From NCBI GenBank assembly GCA_910591455.2, contig OU342808.1, positions 7,649,404-7,713,403 of the forward strand: a stretch of 64,000 bases of DNA, in the 5' to 3' direction. Positions 25,045 to 37,142 of this stretch are shown here, in pieces; within the stretch, counting starts at the first letter, position 1; each line of letters starts with the position of its first letter. Source of the DNA: Pholis gunnellus (lineage: Eukaryota; Chordata; Actinopteri; Perciformes; Pholidae). The translations under genes and the position numbers were made by a program. A model generated the notes under the pieces. The model searched no databases. It saw only the letters and a program-made list of their open reading frames with translations, and was not told where the DNA came from.

Positions 25045-25737
25045 TTAAAGGCCTTTACACGCCTGGGGTGTTTTTTTCCCCCTGTGTGATTAATTCCCAT
25101 GTCAATATATTTTTCTCAATCTGCCATTTTTTGTCATGACTACTTTCACACAGAACGTGAATATTACAAAAAAAAAATTATAGAGCGAGGCCGGTTATGA
25201 GCTGAGCTTTTGCGCCTCGAATAAAGGCCTCAACCAATCACGTTGTGCGGAACGGACACATTCAAAGCATACACTAGTGTACAACAGGGAGGCTTCATGG
25301 TCTGAACCAAGACAGCAAACTTAATTGATATTTTTAACCTTGACAAAGGCAGAATAGACCACCTCCACTCCTTTCCCTCTTACCTTTCACAATAAAAGCC
25401 CCGTGTATATACACAGTGTGTACCTGTTTACCGAAGGGAACTCAAATGAACCTTTTGCTAAAAGAAAACTCAATAAAATAGCTAAGAGTAGCGTGGGCTA
25501 TACAACAATGCAACACAAACAGAATGACAGGCGCTGCTCTGGGTCAATAGGATCCTCCTAGTTGGTCCTCAGCCTGCACAAATCTTTTCAAACCTTTGTT
25601 TGAAAAAGTGTTGCAACTGTTGCAAATTTGCAACGCTGCTGGTATGAATAGTTTTGATGCAAAATACTCACCGGTGAGTATTTTGCATTTGTGTGCCGTT
25701 ATTTCACCATGCCGCCTGGTAAATATAGGCCTTTTGA
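25045..25737 (-). mobile_element. Dispersed MITE-like repeat, copy 1 (TTAAAGGCCTTT ends)
   Basis: It begins TTAAAGGCCTTTACACGCC and probably ends near TATAGGCCTTTTGAA (about 25723-25737). Its sequence matches, in reverse complement, the repeat at 29822-30314 through ordered blocks. Examples are AAGGGAACTCAAAT against ATTTGAGTTCCCT, GGAGGCTTCATGG against a CTATGGAGCCTCC block, and CACGTTGTG against CACAACGTGATC. The TTAA-like ends suggest a piggyBac-type or related non-autonomous element, but this is not certain. The part right of 25500 is poorly matched by the other copy and contains the perfect palindrome at 25657. No coding capacity is seen. Confidence 0.65.
25657..25688. repeat. Perfect 32-bp palindrome
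   Basis: The left arm ATGCAAAATACTCACC (25657-25672) is followed without any spacer by its exact reverse complement GGTGAGTATTTTGCAT (25673-25688). The next outer pair is G/T, so symmetry stops there. It lies inside the right part of the repeat copy at 25045-25737. It could be an internal fold of that element or a younger event. Confidence 0.9.
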
Positions 25738-26490
25738 AATGGCCACATGCACTGTACCCGCCTCTCACGTACCTTCCCCAGCTGCTGTTGTTGGTGTGAG
25801 TGTGTTTGTATGTCCGTGTGTCTGCAACTCGTACTGTACAGAAAACTTAATCCTTCATTGACCCACACAGATTGTGTTCAGATAGCGACACCTATCACCA
25901 CTGTATGTGCTGTTGCTGTGTGTGTTTGAATAGACGACACGTGTGCAACACAGCTGCTGACTGCAATCCAGCACAAAGCCTGGTGAGGATCCAAAGCCTC
26001 TGAGGGGAGAGAGGAAGTAACACGAAATACACATTGTTGCAATGGAGATTGTGAAACATGCTCTTCAGAAAACAACGAATGAGTCATCGTGTAAATAGTT
26101 TAAGGCTTACATTTAAAGATATTTGTTCACTCGTTCAAACTGCTTCAAAGCAGAAGCCGTTAGCGTATTTATGATTGCCTTCTTCTTCAGAAACAGCGAT
26201 TGAGAAAGCGATCCAGATGAATCATTTTCAACAAAGAAAGACAAGAAACGTCTGTCTGCAGTTGCTCACTCCTCACATGGATGACATCACCACTTAGGAG
26301 GTCGTATTATATGTGTGGAAAAGGTGTGTGGTATCCGTGAAGTTGTCGCTCATGAGCTCATTTGATGGAGAATAAGCTTTTGAGGATATTACAAGACGGA
26401 ACAGAGGAGGTATCTTTTCTTTTCCACCTTTTTTTTATTCATTTTCAGTAATTACTTTCTGAAAACCATCATCTGACAGAAAAGAAGAAT

Positions 26491-26496
<6 letters not shown>

Positions 26497-26522
<26 letters not shown>
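26497..26522. repeat. (TC)13 microsatellite
   Basis: Uninterrupted CT-type repeats in a pyrimidine-rich segment. Confidence 0.95.
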
Positions 26523-26970
26523 CTCCCCTGTTTATTCTCTGTCTCTCTCCCATTTCCTCTCTATGTTCTGTGTGGGTGTTCTCACCACATCTGGCCGCTG
26601 TCTGAATGTACACTGTTATTCCGGCAATTAGGCTTAAAAACAAATAGAATACATTCGGTTTATGCTTGCCAGTTTCCATATAAATAGCAACGCACACACG
26701 CGCAAACTGCCCGTCTCGTCACACCGGTCAGGCACACACACACACCCCGAAATGGTAGTTGCTGTTTATGTTTGTCATCCATTTTTCATGGCCAATTAGG
26801 TGAAATTGAGTGCATGTCTCACTGAAACCTCAGCTATGGCAGCAAAATCTCCATCTTTAGAGGATGCAGACGGAGATGAGCTGTGAGCGAAGTACATCAG
26901 GCCTCATGTGTGATTATGATTTGTGCATCCCCCCCCCCCCAGAAACATGTCGTTCACTGTTTGTGCTGCC

Positions 26971-26998
<28 letters not shown>
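26971..26998. repeat. (TG)14 microsatellite
   Basis: Uninterrupted TG repeats over 28 bp. Confidence 0.95.
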
Positions 26999-27001
<3 letters not shown>

Positions 27002-27358
27002 CTATGTAGACTGTTGCAGTGTACAGTAATGTTTCATCAGTTTGGGACCCGCACATCAATCACAGCAGATTAGCTGACACCTCTGCAACCCACACTGCTC
27101 TGCTCCCTGCCTTCAGGCCCCCCCGACTGATAGGTGGGTGCTAGAAAAACAACACACGCTCTCGCCCGATAGCAAACAGATATACAAGAGTTCTCCCTCT
27201 CTCGCGCACACAAACTCCCAGACGCATATATTCATCCTCCTCCCCTCTTGCTTATTTTCTTTTTCTCTGTCTTTGTTTTTCTCCCACTAACTCAATATTG
27301 TTTCTGCCCACTCACCGGATCAGTCTATTTTCATGCATACCGTTTTATTGTGGCTCGC

Positions 27359-27385
27359 GTGTGTGTGTGTGTGTGTGTGTGTGTG
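27359..27385. repeat. (GT)n microsatellite
   Basis: Uninterrupted GT repeats over 27 bp. Confidence 0.95.
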
Positions 27386-28757
27386 AATATAGCCACATTT
27401 GTGTGCTCCGGTCTTTTCTGTGTGTATATATTTCACTGATTGTCGTCTCTCTCCGCGGCGGCTCATTGCCCACTGGGCTCGCTATCAGTCTGATCAAATG
27501 CTCAGCGCTCTGTGTGCCCGATCACACAGGCAGACGAGCGGATCCCCGATGATAAGAGCCCCGGATTACAGTCTGCTCTGGACAACCGACCAATTCAGCC
27601 CCGAGGCCCTGCCCGGCTGGGGCAGACTGACAGACTGATGGATAGAGGGACAGTAGGTAGTTAAGAATGTGGGTGGCATCATTGGCTGGAAAAACTCTGA
27701 CATCAATTATCACTATGATATTGATGTTTTGTTCACTTGACCTTCTGACAGAGATGTTGTCCCAGTGGAGACTGGTAAAGGATTAGTCATCACTTGCCTG
27801 CACAAGAGAATCATGTTGCACTTGTTTAGTTTCTTAGGAGATGTAGTCGGAGGAATGGAAACTAAACGTTCTGCAAATGATGAAAAATAATCTGTGATCA
27901 TAAATGTGAATATAGCAGCTTTTATCTTACTTGAAATAGCACAGTGTTGTGGCTTCAGGCTTTCTTAACATTTGAACATTCCTACTTGCAGAGTAGTGTT
28001 CAGATTTAATGCAAGGCCAGCGTTATAGCTTGCTTTGTTCACCTGCATTTTGACCGCTGTAGCTTACCAGCAGTGTACGTTCAGACCGTTTTATGTGTCA
28101 CAGCTCAGACCCAAGTGATTAAAACTTTCTACAAATAGTTCTTTTCCTCCAGATTCATCTCTCTTTTCCCTTCACATCTGCATGTGTGTCCACATGCGCG
28201 TTTGCGTTGACTTCGCACCTACTCCAAAGTCTTAGTACATATTAAGGCAAGTGAAAGTCATTCAGAGCCCTTTGGACTATTTAAATATAAAAAAAGCATC
28301 ATCACAACTTGAAATCTTGACTGCTTTTACGATACATGGCTCGGCACGAGCCCGAGCTTGAACAAGGGGCAGTGTTTGAGCTGTAGAAGGTCCAGCGAGG
28401 AGTGACATGGACGGCAGGCACTAAGAGGGAGCTGTGAACATGACTGGGCCTCTGAGCTGCAGTCACATGGACGCGAGCGCCGTCGCTACGTTTGTCGGAT
28501 GTTTATAGCACATGGCGCAAAAATCACATTTCTTCACCGGAGGCTGGAGTGTGAGCTGACTAATCATCTCAGCAGGAAACGAGATGAAGAGAGAATCACA
28601 GCAATGCTGTTAGATATCAAATATTACATTAATGAGAACCACCTGCTAAGCTGTGCGAGGCCCCGTGGTGGAAACACAGCCACTCGTATCGTAATATATA
28701 TATATATATGTCATCTTCAGTAGCTTGGATCATCTTGTCTTTCAAAAATATATGAGC

Positions 28758-28759
<2 letters not shown>

Positions 28760-28825
<66 letters not shown>
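28760..28825. repeat. (AC)33 microsatellite
   Basis: Uninterrupted AC repeats over 66 bp. A short AT run lies upstream at 28695-28709. Confidence 0.95.
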
Positions 28826-28827
<2 letters not shown>

Positions 28828-29110
28828 GTAGACCGTGCATGCTATTGTGTCTGACTTGGTTCAGTAGACCAGTAACATCAGCCAACGGGACCAGCTAACA
28901 CTGGCAGACCACACAGGCTGAGGATACGTGTCAGCGCTGTACTTCTGTGTGTGCGTTCGTGCATTTTTGTGAGACTACACCTTGCCTTTTCTTGATTAAT
29001 GGAGTGTGAAGGGATTATGCTGATTCAGTTCATAACTGGGGCACGGTGACACAGTCATTACACAGGTGAGTGTGAGTGTGTGTCCTTCCTTGCATGGCTG
29101 TTTTTCCACT

Positions 29111-29138
<28 letters not shown>
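29111..29138. repeat. (CA)14 microsatellite
   Basis: Uninterrupted CA repeats over 28 bp. Confidence 0.95.
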
Positions 29139-29142
<4 letters not shown>

Positions 29143-29821
29143 TATGCACACGCAGGCAGGTGAATGGAGATGGCAGAGCAGTGAAAACGTCCCAGTCCTT
29201 TTGTCCTCTGTGCCAAAGGCAAACATGGCAGAGAGCTCTCACTAATCCCCTCCTCTAGCCTTATCTAAACAACACCTGAGAGCAAAGGAGAGGGGGAGAA
29301 GAAAGGGAGGGGTGTGAACAGAGAGAGAAAGAGAAGAGTAATGCGGAAACTAAAAGTGATGGATGGTGAATGGGTGCCGGAAAGATGGAAGGAAGAGGGG
29401 AATGACATGCTGACAGGCAAGAATAGGAGATATAACAGGTGTGAAGATTGAGAAAGGGATAAAAGACGTGAGTTTGGTGAGTAAAGAAACAGAACAGTAG
29501 AATACATGCTTTCAGAAGAATAACTGAAAGCTCAGGAACAGTTACACTATGTGAGTAATGTAATACCGATGATGTTTCCTGCCCGCCATCAGTACGGACA
29601 AGGTTTCAAGGGGAATTTCTGACCAAGAAACTGAAAAAAAAGATCACATATTTCATCTAATCTGGCAAATCTCAGTCACTAGACAAAATTACGTTATAGC
29701 CCACTAAATATGCAAAAGTGCACTGGCTACCAATGCGAGCGCAATCTCTAAAACTAACTATCATTGTCCAATTCTTAGTTCAAATCTTGCAAATATAACC
29801 AACCGGACAGTAGAGTCCACC

Positions 29822-30314
29822 TTAAAGGCCTTTACACACTCGGGACATGATGAACAAACAACATGAAGAATTCTGCGAACATTTAGCAAAACTATTCTTA
29901 CCGGCAGCAATGCAAATTAAAGCTATTACAGTAGCTTAGGCTATTTGCTTAGAGTGAATTTGAGTTCCCTCTGGTAAACACTTAAGCAGTGTATATGTCT
30001 AAGGCTTTTATTGTGAAAGGTAAGAAGGCGCTGCCTTTTGTCAAGATTGAAAGGAGTAATAATGTTTGATGTAGTTCAGTCTATGGAGCCTCCCTGGCGT
30101 TGTCCACTGTAGTGTATGCTTTGAATATGTTAGTTCCTCACAACGTGATCGGTAGAGGCCTTTATTTACTGGCGAAATCTCAGAAAAATCAACCTGTTTA
30201 CGTCTCATTTTTGACGCATCGTATTTGCGTTCTGTGTGGAAGTTTTCATGACAAAATCAACAGTTCTAAAAGTTATTAGAAAATATATTGATTGAAAAAG
30301 TGCAAAGGCCTTGA
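29822..30314 (+). mobile_element. Dispersed MITE-like repeat, copy 2 (TTAAAGGCCTTT ends)
   Basis: The left end is TTAAAGGCCTTTACACACTC and the right end is GTGCAAAGGCCTTGA, an imperfect inverted copy. Internal landmarks GAGTTCCCT, TTTATTGTGAAAGGTAAGAA, GCCTTTTGTCAAG and TTTGACGCATCGTATTTGCG line up with copy 1 at 25045 in the opposite orientation. It is shorter than copy 1, so one of the two has an internal deletion or insertion. There is no reading frame. TTAA target duplication is suggested by the ends but only the left side is exact. Confidence 0.65.
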
Positions 30315-31219
30315 CGTTTACTCAGTGAATCTTCATAGAAAGAGAAATGTATCTATATGATTCAAGTAGTCGGCCAAAAGGCTGAGCTTCAGCTTGTTGA
30401 CGGACAAATATACAGCTTAGCATGACCTGGAGCCCCTGAAAACTTTGTTTCAAATCTGAAATATTTCTCTACTACATGAAATATTCATCGTCATATTGAT
30501 TACTGTCCCACAGAAAAATGTATTTCATTGAGAGCGCCACTATCTTTAAAGATATTTTGACTGCAGTCAAATGAGACATAGTTCTTGCTTTCTCGCCTGG
30601 AACAACGCTAGCCAGCACTGCTGCCAAGCTGAAGAATGGTAACACATAACAGAACAGGTTTTACTCTTGTGAATCAACAGAATACCCAAAGAAAATGTGA
30701 GTCAGAATTTTGAACAAGATGAGCAAAGAAGGCTGGGAAAACATTGCTGCATTTCTTGCCAATTCCGTGAACCAGTTAAGTGCAACATTTCCTTTTGTTT
30801 GAGAGACACTGTGATGTGGGATTCTCTCAGCTGCTGTGATAAGGCTTCAGTTAAATGCAAAAGCAGTCATGTCGGCTTAAGCAGAGGGTACAGTTACATT
30901 CATCGATGTTTCCGGCCCGATCTAAATGAGCATGTACAGTAGGGCTTTACTAGAGCCTCGTCTTGTATTGTTTTAGTTTTTTTCCCATTCAATGTGCTAA
31001 TATGCTCCCTCCTGTCACCGACACAACAAGCTAATAGATTATCACATTGTGTTCCCGGAGGCTGCTGAAAGCTAAAGAGGAGCAGAGGATGGATAGGACG
31101 GCAGAGGAGGCAAAAGATTAGATGGATGATGCGGCTGGTTGTGTTGGAAGAACACAAAAGGATATTTGTCTCCCTCCTTCCACCTTCCTTCTGTCGCTCC
31201 CATGTTCTTACACTCATCC

Positions 31220-31266
31220 CTGTGTGTGTGTGTGTGTGTGTAGGTGTGTGTATGTGTGTGTGTGTG
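31220..31266. repeat. (TG)n microsatellite, interrupted
   Basis: TG repeats with TAGG and TATG interruptions. Confidence 0.9.
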
Positions 31267-31365
31267 CCGAAAGCCAGTCACAGGTGTGGAAAACTGGAGC
31301 TGCATCATGAGCATTTTTTACGCAGATCAACACTTGCACACACCACACTAGCCAGGCATGTGGAG

Positions 31366-31421
<56 letters not shown>

Positions 31422-31422
31422 C
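31366..31422. repeat. (GACA)14 tetranucleotide microsatellite
   Basis: Fourteen uninterrupted GACA units. GATA/GACA-type simple repeats are known in vertebrates and are often highly variable in length. Confidence 0.95.
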
Positions 31423-32550
31423 TCAGAATGTTTATGTGGAATCCAATAAAGCTCGTCCCAGCTGTCTGTCCGTCCTCTCTCCAAATCCCCACACCAATAA
31501 TCGCACAACTCTTCTTTTTTGCTTCCATCGAGTCTTAAAACTCTATTATCTTTTGTGTCTCTCTTGGTCCTTAAGACCCATGTGACAATATTCCTCCTGG
31601 ATTAGTTTAAAAAAAAAATAATATTCCCATCTCTAGCTTCAGCTTGGTAGCAAACAGGCAAATGCTCGATTTATGTGTGTGTTGAGGGAAGAAATGTCAC
31701 GACTCAACTCAAAAAAATATGCTTTTTTTTTAAAGAAGCATGTGAGCCCACAGACTGCATGTTTTCATGTGTCAGCGTGTGTCTTGAGCTAATCTTCTAG
31801 TAAGCCTACTGCTGTGGTGTCAGAGGGTAAGCAAACGGGACTTGGCTTCAGACGAAACATGTCACAGTGGGTGTTTTGCCAAAGGCGCGTCTTGATGACT
31901 GGTTATCTGCATGTTCAAGTGTGTGCTTGCGTTTCGTGTCTGTTTTGTCTTTGTGTGTGTGCGAGTACATGCAAGTGGAGGTGTGTGTGCATGATGAAGT
32001 GCCAGGCAACGAGTTGATTGGCCATATGTCTGCACAAATGAGCTCTTTATTTAATAAGGCCGATGAACTAAATTGTCATTACTGTCAACATTTAACTGTG
32101 GTCCTCCCTGCCAGATGGTATTTGGTAATATATCACGACGATGAGCTCTCTCGGATTACTCTTTACCCGTTACATGATAAATCCATTCCAGATTAGAAAA
32201 CGCTCCAGTTTGCTTGCAGTCGGATTACCTTGAAGCACTCTTCAGATTTCTCTTCAGTTTGCACTTAGTGTTAAATGTCTCTTCAGAAATTCTTTTGATT
32301 TCACCGTTTCTTTTCCTCCAGCATTATAGTCACAGTTTATAGCTTTATCTTTATCTTTAGCTTTAGCTTTATACTCTACCATCTTGATCATTTTTAGAGC
32401 ATCGTTAACACCACTGTTCTTTAGTCACTGATCTGATAATACAGTTATTTGTATAGAGATTCACAAAATCAAAATACCTTATTAGAATGATGCCTAATAA
32501 TTACCTCATGCAATTACCAATGCCAACGCCTTAATCCAGGCATTTGCTAT

Positions 32551-32602
32551 GGCCCTGTTCAGACCTGGCATTAACATGTGTCTTGGGTGATACGGTCACA
32601 AG
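32551..32602 (+). repeat. Left terminal inverted repeat of the 832-bp element
   Basis: Begins GGCCCTGTTCAG. It includes TTGGGTGATA and pairs with the right arm with six mismatches over 52 positions. Confidence 0.85.
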
Positions 32603-33330
32603 TTTGAAGCTCTAACCCTTCATTTCTCACCTGATATTAGAACGCATCTCCACATGGGTCTCTCGAGTGACCACTATAAACACGTAGCTTTGTTGCTTTT
32701 AAACGGCCGGAGACAGCGGTAGTAGATTCATAACCTACGTATTCATGAATTCGGATACATGAGCATAAAAATACAAGGTAATAAGTTTACCTGTGGTCCC
32801 TGCTGACCACTGTGCCGCCGCCGTGCACAAAGAGCTTTAGAGGGCCGGAATGAGAGCGGGCGGGTGTCAGATCTGTGCAGGGAACAGGAACAAAAAACAC
32901 CTGCACATCACCAACAAGCTATTAAGCTATTAAGCTATATAAGTATATATTAAGATGCCTCTTGATGCAGTGTAGGCTATATGTCTGGGGCTATTCTTAT
33001 GAAAGGTCAGAATGGAAAGAGTGAAGCCGTTATCCCTGTTGACAATGTGGGAGTAACAAAGTGTTGACAGTTATTTTATTACTTTCATCAAATATAGCCA
33101 CAACGTAACCCATGGCTACAAAAGCGGTTGTGGGACACCTCTCTCAAATAACACACACCACACACATGGCAGCTGAGTTGGCGGTGCTTCAATGTGGTCC
33201 AGGACACATTTGCGTACACACTCCTAAAAGATTATGCGACCAAAATGTAAATGTAGTCCAAGCGATCGTAGCTCAATGCATCCTCAATGTGTCCCGGGGT
33301 GCATCCACACCTTAGACTTAGAACTGTCCA

Positions 33331-33382
33331 CTTGTAACAGGATCACCCAAGAAACATGTTAATTTCAGGTCTGAACAGGGCC
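33331..33382 (-). repeat. Right terminal inverted repeat of the 832-bp element
   Basis: Read on the minus strand it begins GGCCCTGTTCAGACCTGAAA and includes TTGGGTGATC, mirroring the left arm. Confidence 0.85.
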
Positions 33383-33645
33383 GAAGTTGTCTCATCGGCG
33401 GACGTCTCACAGCACCCAGGATAATTCCGTTCCTCATATTGGCTGAGCGATAATGCAGCTCACTCTACTGCTGGCAATAGAGGGCCGCTGATGAAAATGT
33501 CAGACATGTTTGTTAATGATTGGGATGTCCCAGACGAGGTCAGGCGCATGGGGAGGCAATCAAACAGGGGCCCGTCTGTCCTTTCACAGCAGTGTCTAGC
33601 CGGCACTTAAACAGAAGGACAGAAATTTAGTGGACCCAGAGGCTT

Positions 33646-33880
33646 CTTCCACACTATACCTTTCTTGTTTTAAAATGCATCCAGCCTACGCCGGCGTTTT
33701 TAACCCCATAAAACAGAGATGTTTTGGGAAAACGCTGTTTGAAAACTCCCAGGTTGCCTTTTTGGTCTGGACGGAAAGAAACGGAGACGTTTGGAAACGA
33801 TGACGGAGCCCGGCCACATTTCGCTTCTTGATCGGTCACAACGTGTCCTTCCCTGATTCGCCTAGCCCTTATCATGTGAC
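33646..33880 (+). mobile_element. MITE-like teleost repeat, left end recognised
   Basis: The segment starts near TTCCACACTATACCTTTC and continues with AAAATGCATCCAGCCTACGC, CGGCGTTTTTAACC and GGAAAACGCTGTTTGAAAAC. Alternating AAAACGC/GCGTTTT motifs after a CCACACTA end are typical of a fish MITE family I recognise. I cannot find a clean right terminus, so the end is a guess. The copy may be truncated. It lies only about 260 bp from the preceding transposon. Confidence 0.5.
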
Positions 33881-36399
33881 ACTTTTTCTGAACAAACCAA
33901 ACATCAGCCCCGACTACCAGTGACTTAAGATGCTTCTGGGCTAATTTTGCATTTGTACAATTATGAGTGATAATACTTTACACATTGTTTTTCTGCAACA
34001 TTGGCCTAAAGTACCTTAGGAAACACAGCTGGGGAAGGCTTCCCGCTGTATGCACACATACACATTCTCTTTTGCATTATGAGAGTATACGGAGGATCTT
34101 TAAGTGTGACATAATGACAGGTCGAAAGTGTGATAGAGTGGCAAGGCGGAGTGTGAAGTGGAGCTACACATTCGGACCGATTTGCACAAGCAGAGGGAAT
34201 GGATGGTGAGATGTGCAAAGAGCTGTCTCAAGGCCATGAAGAAAGACTGTTTGTGAAGAGGAGAGATGAACAGAGTAAGAAAGAATAGACCGAAACTACA
34301 CTGTATCACAGTGCCTGCCCTCACTCACTCACAGTCTGCTTATTGTATCTGTTTCTTTTTGCACATCTTTGCCTTGTGACTCTGCTCCCCAGTGGGATGT
34401 TCTGGCAATACTTTTAATCAACGGTCATGCCATGAAGTCTCGATGGGACAGAATTGAGTGCATGAAGACAAAAAGGAGAGACTCAAACTCTGCTTCCTTT
34501 CTTGCTGTCAGCGCAATACTTCAGACCGCTTCTCACCCTGCCAAAGGAATCCATTCACTGATTTTGGGCTTGAATCGATGTGAGGATTTCAAAAGATATT
34601 ACAGAAAACAATTTTTTTAAAGTACCATATCCTCTTGTTGAGAAATAAAAGTGAAAAGGAAGACATCTAACGAGCCACGTCAGAGTCAGAACAAATTCAA
34701 CCACAGAGTAGAAATCAGCTGTGCCTTAAGTGGAGACGTGCTGTGGGCTCGTCAGTTTGTCGTAGCATGCTTTTAATACCGCGTGTTGAGCAACAAACTC
34801 GATAGACAAGGCAGAAGTGCTCGCTCGCTGTTGATGTAGTGGGTGCAATTTTGCCATTCAATTCAAGAGATGTCTTCTTTTCAATTGATGGTCAGCTCTT
34901 TATTTCTTTAATGGGCTCGTGTGGTAAGATTGCACAAAGTTTCCATTCGTACTGAAAATGTTTCTGTTTCTGAGTGTTTGGCCATTTTTCTCTCTCTGCC
35001 TCCATCTCTCTGTCTGTCTCTCCCTGATGGGGGTTAAGTGTGCAGGTTAATTGCAGCCCAAAGTAGAGCCCCCTGCTGCAGCTAAAGAGGGCATTTTCAC
35101 GCCGTCCTTAATGTCCTTTTATTCTTTCTCTCGCAACATCATCTGTCCTCTATTGTTTCAGAGCCACCCTTTGGGAAATACAGTGGGCCACTTCACATCT
35201 CTGTAGGTCTCACTTGCACAAGGTTACTTGGCACATCTGCAGTAGATATATATATATATTTCTAAAGCTGGTGTATATTTGGGGAAATATTGAAAATTGT
35301 ACACAGAGCTGTTTCATTACTGTTGTTTACAGGGCTTTGAATGTGTGCATGGTAGTAAAATCCTCATAGCTTACCGTACGATGTTCAAGACAACAGCCCA
35401 TTCTTTCTCTCCTTGATGTCTCCGTCTCTTGTTTCTTCCCTCTCATCTGTCATCCCTCCTGTGCTGCCAAAAGACAGCCAGGAGGCAGGGAATAGGAGCG
35501 GGGTAATAACAGGGAGGAAAGGAAGGAAGGAAGGATGGACAGGGAGATGGAGATGGAGAGTGTGTGGGGGGGGAGCAGTGTGTATAATAATTGCACAATA
35601 GAGGGGAGTTGAGAAAGGTACGGAGCGATGGTTTTCACCTGCTGCTGCGCTGAGGCCTCTCAGAGAGCTTAGGTGTAGTTTAAGATGTTCTCCAATTTTG
35701 AATTATAGTGGAAAAACAACAGCATTTATAATTAATATCAGTTTTTTTAATTTTTGGGTTGATAGTGCAACACCTTTGGTACCCCAAGTTCTTTTTTGTG
35801 CAGTCAACACATTCATATATACAATGAATATAGAGATTGTGAGAATGAGAATGCAGTCATGCAAGTGTTGTCCGGAAGGCAGACTAAAAACTCGACACAG
35901 TGTTGTTTGCACTGTTCATGCTGTTTGCACTGTTAGCCGCTAGCTGCGGCTCAGCTCCTGCAAGGTTGAGAGCAGTGCAGAGGCAATCCCTTAATCTTAG
36001 CTCTATATTTGGAATTTAGCACCTTTAAAGTTGTCTCTTTGGCTGGCAGCAGGATCTCGAGCCATTGGTTGCCACATTTTATTTGATAAAGCTGGGCCTC
36101 GTTGTTGGCTTCACGTATTTGTCTCTGTTTAATTTACTACATATTGCCAGTCTCCAATAAATGGTTTCTTGCTGGTGATTGATAAGCGGTATATGAATAC
36201 GGTTTATTATTATGATTACTATTACTATACTACCATACTAATCTGATTAGACATGGATGGCTTTGTGCGGTAGTTCCAACCAAATATCTGGCTGTGCCTT
36301 CAGTGCTTCTGTTTTAGTCCTTTTCCTTTCTTCATTCATGTGAAGTGTGCTGCTGTGATGAGAAAAGATTTACTGTAGATTTATAGGCTGCATATCCTC

Positions 36400-36402
<3 letters not shown>

Positions 36403-36441
<39 letters not shown>
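36403..36441. repeat. (TC)n microsatellite
   Basis: Uninterrupted TC repeats over 39 bp. Confidence 0.95.
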
Positions 36442-36447
<6 letters not shown>

Positions 36448-37042
36448 CTCTGTCACCCTGTGCTTACTGTCGTTCTACTTCCCCTTCTGTTGGTCTTTAT
36501 TTGCCTTTGTTTTTTACTCCATCTCTGCACTGACTTCCTCTCCCTCTCTCTCCTCTCTAATTCTATTCATGAGAGGTGCACACTCCATCATTCTGTCTCT
36601 CTATATCTCTGTCTGCCCTTCATTTTCTCTACACCTTTCTGCACCAGAGCGAGATGAAGGAAGGGAGGATGGGGGGGGGGCAGAAAGAAACAGAGATGGA
36701 GAGATGGACAGATTAGGTGACAGTGATAAGCGATCGATCTCAAGGCCAAACAGCCCAGAGAGGATCCCCCCCCCCCTCCCCTCCCCTCACCTCCACTCTA
36801 TTCTTTTTTTTTTTCCCCACTCTCCTCTCCTCCGCACCTCTTCCCTCTCTTCTTTCTCTCTAACCTTTGTTCCCCTCATACTGACAAGGGTTCATTAAGG
36901 ATCCACTTTATGTGTATAAGTGCATGTAAGTGTGTGCGTCCATGTGTGTACGTGTACGCGCACTTTTGCCTGTCTGCCTAGTTGATAAGTCATGAAGGAT
37001 AGCTCCCTAAGGTGCCCCTAAAGAGCTTTTAGTGGCTTTCGA

Positions 37043-37142
<100 letters not shown>

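Larger units (their letters stand above)
25738..29821. other. Non-coding intronic stretch
   Basis: CT, GT and CA tracts as listed. GC-rich unique sequence at 27440-27640 lies among AT-rich surroundings. No exon seen. Confidence 0.65.
30315..32550. other. Non-coding intronic stretch with a unique block at 32.0-32.2 kb
   Basis: Contains the TG and GACA microsatellites. The stretch 32020-32200 is repeat-free with E-box-like CAGATGG, CCATATG and TAAT-type motifs. The function is unknown. Confidence 0.6.
32551..33382. mobile_element. Non-autonomous DNA transposon with 52-bp terminal inverted repeats
   Basis: The left terminus (32551-32602) starts GGCCCTGTTCAGACCTGGCA and ends CACAAG. The right terminus (33331-33382) is its inverted copy, ending TCTGAACAGGGCC. 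Comparing the two arms base by base I count 46 matches of 52. The 728-bp interior contains no transposase frame. I could not identify a convincing target-site duplication, so the superfamily is left open. The end motif GGCCCTGTTCAGACCTG is one I associate with teleost DNA repeats. Confidence 0.85.

Noticed and set aside
29038..29075. GGGGCACGGTGACACAGTCA resembling a fish SINE head
   Set aside because: No box B or tail follows; it runs into TG-rich sequence, so the match may be chance.
35870..36030. Possible transposon fragment with GCACTGTT direct repeats and a small GC-rich dyad near 35935
   Set aside because: Suggestive of repeat debris, but I could not define ends or match it to a family.
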